A stretch of 64,000 bases of DNA from positions 249,811,582-249,875,581 of the forward strand of contig CP136061.1 of assembly GCA_032622095.1 (NCBI GenBank). Direction: 5' to 3'. Positions 61,955 through 64,000 of the stretch are shown in pieces; within the stretch, counting starts at the first letter, position 1; each line of letters begins with the position of its first letter. Position numbers and translations under genes: made by a program. This stretch comes from Siphonodentalium dalli. Lineage: Eukaryota; Mollusca; Scaphopoda; Gadilida; Siphonodentaliidae. Below the pieces are notes generated by a model. The model was not told the origin of the DNA, made no database searches, and saw nothing but the letters and a program-made list of their open reading frames with translations.

Positions 61955-62752
61955 AAACTAGAGGTGTGACTGTCCCAATGGGACTACGGATACCCCCCTG
62001 TTTTTAAAATACTAAGATGTTTCACATGTCAGTAAACATTTAGTTAAAATAATAAAATAACAGTTCCCATTGCAGGTGTACAACCATAACCCTAATCTTA
62101 AACCTATTGACCAAAAAATGTAGGAATAAAAGCTTGGACAAAATTATGTATGTTGCGAAAAAAATTATAAGTCGAAAAAGGGGAATAACTCCACACAAAA
62201 TATGTCGGACAGACGTCATAATCGCAGGTGCACAGGTTCCCATGGTACTAAATATCAGTGCCAAGATTAAAAAACATTGACCAAAAAATGTAGGAATAAA
62301 AGCTCGGACAAAATTATGCATGTTGCAAAAAAAGTTTCTAAGTCGAAAAAAGGGGATAACTCCACCAAAAAATGTCGGACAGACGTCATAATCGCAGGTG
62401 CACAAGTTCCCATGGTACTAAATATCTGTGCCACGTTTTAAAAAAATTTACCGAAAAATGTAGGAATAAAAGCTCGGACAAAAGTATACATGTTGCGAAC
62501 ATTTTCTAAGTCGAAAAAGGGGGGATAACTCCACCAAAAAAAGTCCGACAGACTTCATAATCGCAGGTGCACAGGTTCCCATGGTGGTTGATGTCTGTGC
62601 CAAGTTTCACGGAATTTGATCAAAAAACGACTGAGAAAAACTCCGGACAAATTTATGTCCACGGATGGACGACGGACGGACGGACAGACGGACAAGCTGA
62701 CTCCAGTATACCCCCCTTAACTTCGTTGCGCGTTCGTTAAGGGGGGTATAAT
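61955..62752 (+). mobile_element. Second pearl-like element
   Basis: A small stem GTCCCAATGGGAC lies near the left end (about 61972). Core repeats of 170 bp start with a form of GACCAAAAAATGTAGGAATA at 62109, 62279, 62449 and 62618 (the last truncated). Then come an ACGG-type microsatellite (about 62660-62691) and a strong 3' hairpin, ATACCCCCCTTAAC paired with GTTAAGGGGGGTAT. Exact ends not fixed. Same architecture as 44406-46773 with unrelated core sequence. Confidence 0.72.
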
Positions 62753-63088
62753 TATCTTTGTGGGAGAAAAACAAAGATAACACCAAACCCTGATTTAATT
62801 ATTTAGGGACTAACTGACAGAGGTACTAACAGGAGGCTGATGATATTTATTAAAGTGTGCCTGACATTGGTAACTTGCAAAGAAATGGATGGTTTATGAC
62901 GAAAAAAAAAAAAATATATCTTTTATTTCATGTTAAAAAATTATATCTATTATTAGTTTTTCTTTCTGTTGCTGTTAATATATGTACACTGATCATTTTC
63001 CGACCCGTGTAACAAATTCACTTTCAGTTTCGTTTTTCCTCTATGGTTCCAGCATTTGTATTAAATCATGTTCTATGGTCTTCTTATG
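62753..63088. other. No gene seen
   Basis: A/T-rich sequence without recognised features. Confidence 0.5.
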
Positions 63089-63444
63089 TTAACCCTTTAC
63101 CCAACAAAACGGCCAAAAACGCCCATATAAAGCTTCAACAGCCTAAAATATCTTCGGTCTGTCTCAATAACACCATACAAATATGGATATCATTGGAACC
63201 GGCTCATTGTCCACATTGTGATAGTTACAGTTATGCCCTGTGCCAATGCATTCTCTTATATATGCGAGTCGACCATAGGTCGCCTCGCATATATAAGAGA
63301 ATGCATTGGCCTAAAAAAACATTGACCATTTTTAATATGTGTTAAGCCAATGCATTCTCTTATATATGCGAGGCGACCTATGGTCGACTCGCATATATAA
63401 GAGAATGCATTGGCACAGGGCCGTTCTGTTGGGTAAAGGGTTAA
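63089..63444 (-). mobile_element. piggyBac-type MITE, family 1, short spacer
   Basis: TTAA-flanked, opposite orientation. The spacer between the two hairpins is cut to about 30 bp. Confidence 0.92.
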
Positions 63445-63655
63445 ATCGTGTTCTATTTACAATACAAGAAATCATTTCTTTTATCACAGGTGCGTAATAA
63501 TAATTGTCGCTGAATTTGATAAAAATTCAAACAGTATAACAATTAAAGCTGATGTTAATAATTTAAAAATGAAACCAGATTCTCGTATTTATTCGGCCAA
63601 ATGAAACGTCTGATCGTCTGATTTCCAGACGGCATAGCAATTTTGTAATTCTGCT

Positions 63656-64000
63656 AATTACCGCAGGTATCCGCTATGATGGACGTGTATCCGCTATGAT
63701 GGACGTGTATCCGCTATGATGAACGTGTCTAATTACCGCAGGTATCCGATATGATGGACGTGTATCCGCTATGATGGACGTGTATCCGCTATGATGGACG
63801 TGTCTATTACCGCAGGTATCCGCTATGATGGACGTGTATCCGCTATGATTGACGTGTATCCGCTATGATGGACGTGTATCCGCTATGATGGACGGGTATC
63901 CGCTATGATGGACGTGTATCTGCTATGATGGACGGTATCCGCTATGATGGACGGTATCCGCTATGATGGACGTGTATCTGCTATGATGGACGTGTATCCG
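63656..64000. repeat. 20-bp tandem array running off the window
   Basis: Units GTATCCGCTATGATGGACGT, with an inserted CTAATTACCGCAG at about 63655, 63730 and 63806, and 19-bp units without one base near the end. Continues past 64000. Confidence 0.95.

Noticed and set aside
62040-62405. 121-codon minus frame with internal repeats
   Set aside because: The repeat in the protein is simply the 170-bp core repeat of the pearl-like element.

Overview
The window is non-coding, repeat-saturated genomic DNA from a multicellular animal. It is most likely a bivalve mollusc. The support is two elements with the layout I recall for the bivalve 'pearl' family (degenerate ~130-170 bp core repeats, an ACGG-type microsatellite, a 3' hairpin), a very high load of small hairpin elements, and long satellites. 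I see no complete gene, rRNA, tRNA, CRISPR array, transposase or reverse transcriptase. Nearly all open frames are chance readings of repeats.

The exception is four short exons on the minus strand at 59972-60078, 59659-59765, 37414-37520 and 5341-5447. Each is exactly 107 nt, has AG/GTAAGT splice signals in the same phase, and encodes the domain I voltage sensor (IS4) of an L-type (Cav1-like) voltage-gated calcium channel alpha1 subunit. The S4 core [17 protein letters not shown] is the same in all of them, although many codons differ silently. The S3-S4 linker and the S4 exit differ between versions. Since 107 is not a multiple of 3, the natural reading is a set of mutually exclusive exons inside one gene, with transposons and satellites filling the introns. 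Truncated relics of the third exon lie beside its two copies. No other channel exon was found.

Layout. 1-13376 is copy A of a large duplication, followed by 388 bp of unrelated sequence and a 100-N gap (13765-13864). 13865-29420 is a ~40-bp satellite of about 390 units with an internal ~5.3-kb duplication. 29421-31297 is low-copy sequence with a 162-bp inverted repeat. 31298-47985 is copy B of the duplication, larger than A because of extra insertions: a nested TTAA element, another TTAA element, a 247-bp TTAA element and a 2.4-kb pearl-like element. 48860-53624 is a second satellite (41-bp units). 53625-64000 carries exons a and b, many hairpin elements, a second pearl-like element and a 20-bp tandem array running off the end.

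Copies A and B are close to identical apart from clean insertions and tandem-array length changes. This gives natural empty/filled site pairs, which show that the commonest element uses TTAA targets with CCC...GGG ends, as piggyBac-type elements do. A and B may be a true segmental duplication or two haplotypes placed in series by the assembler; the gap and the satellite between them make the second option serious.
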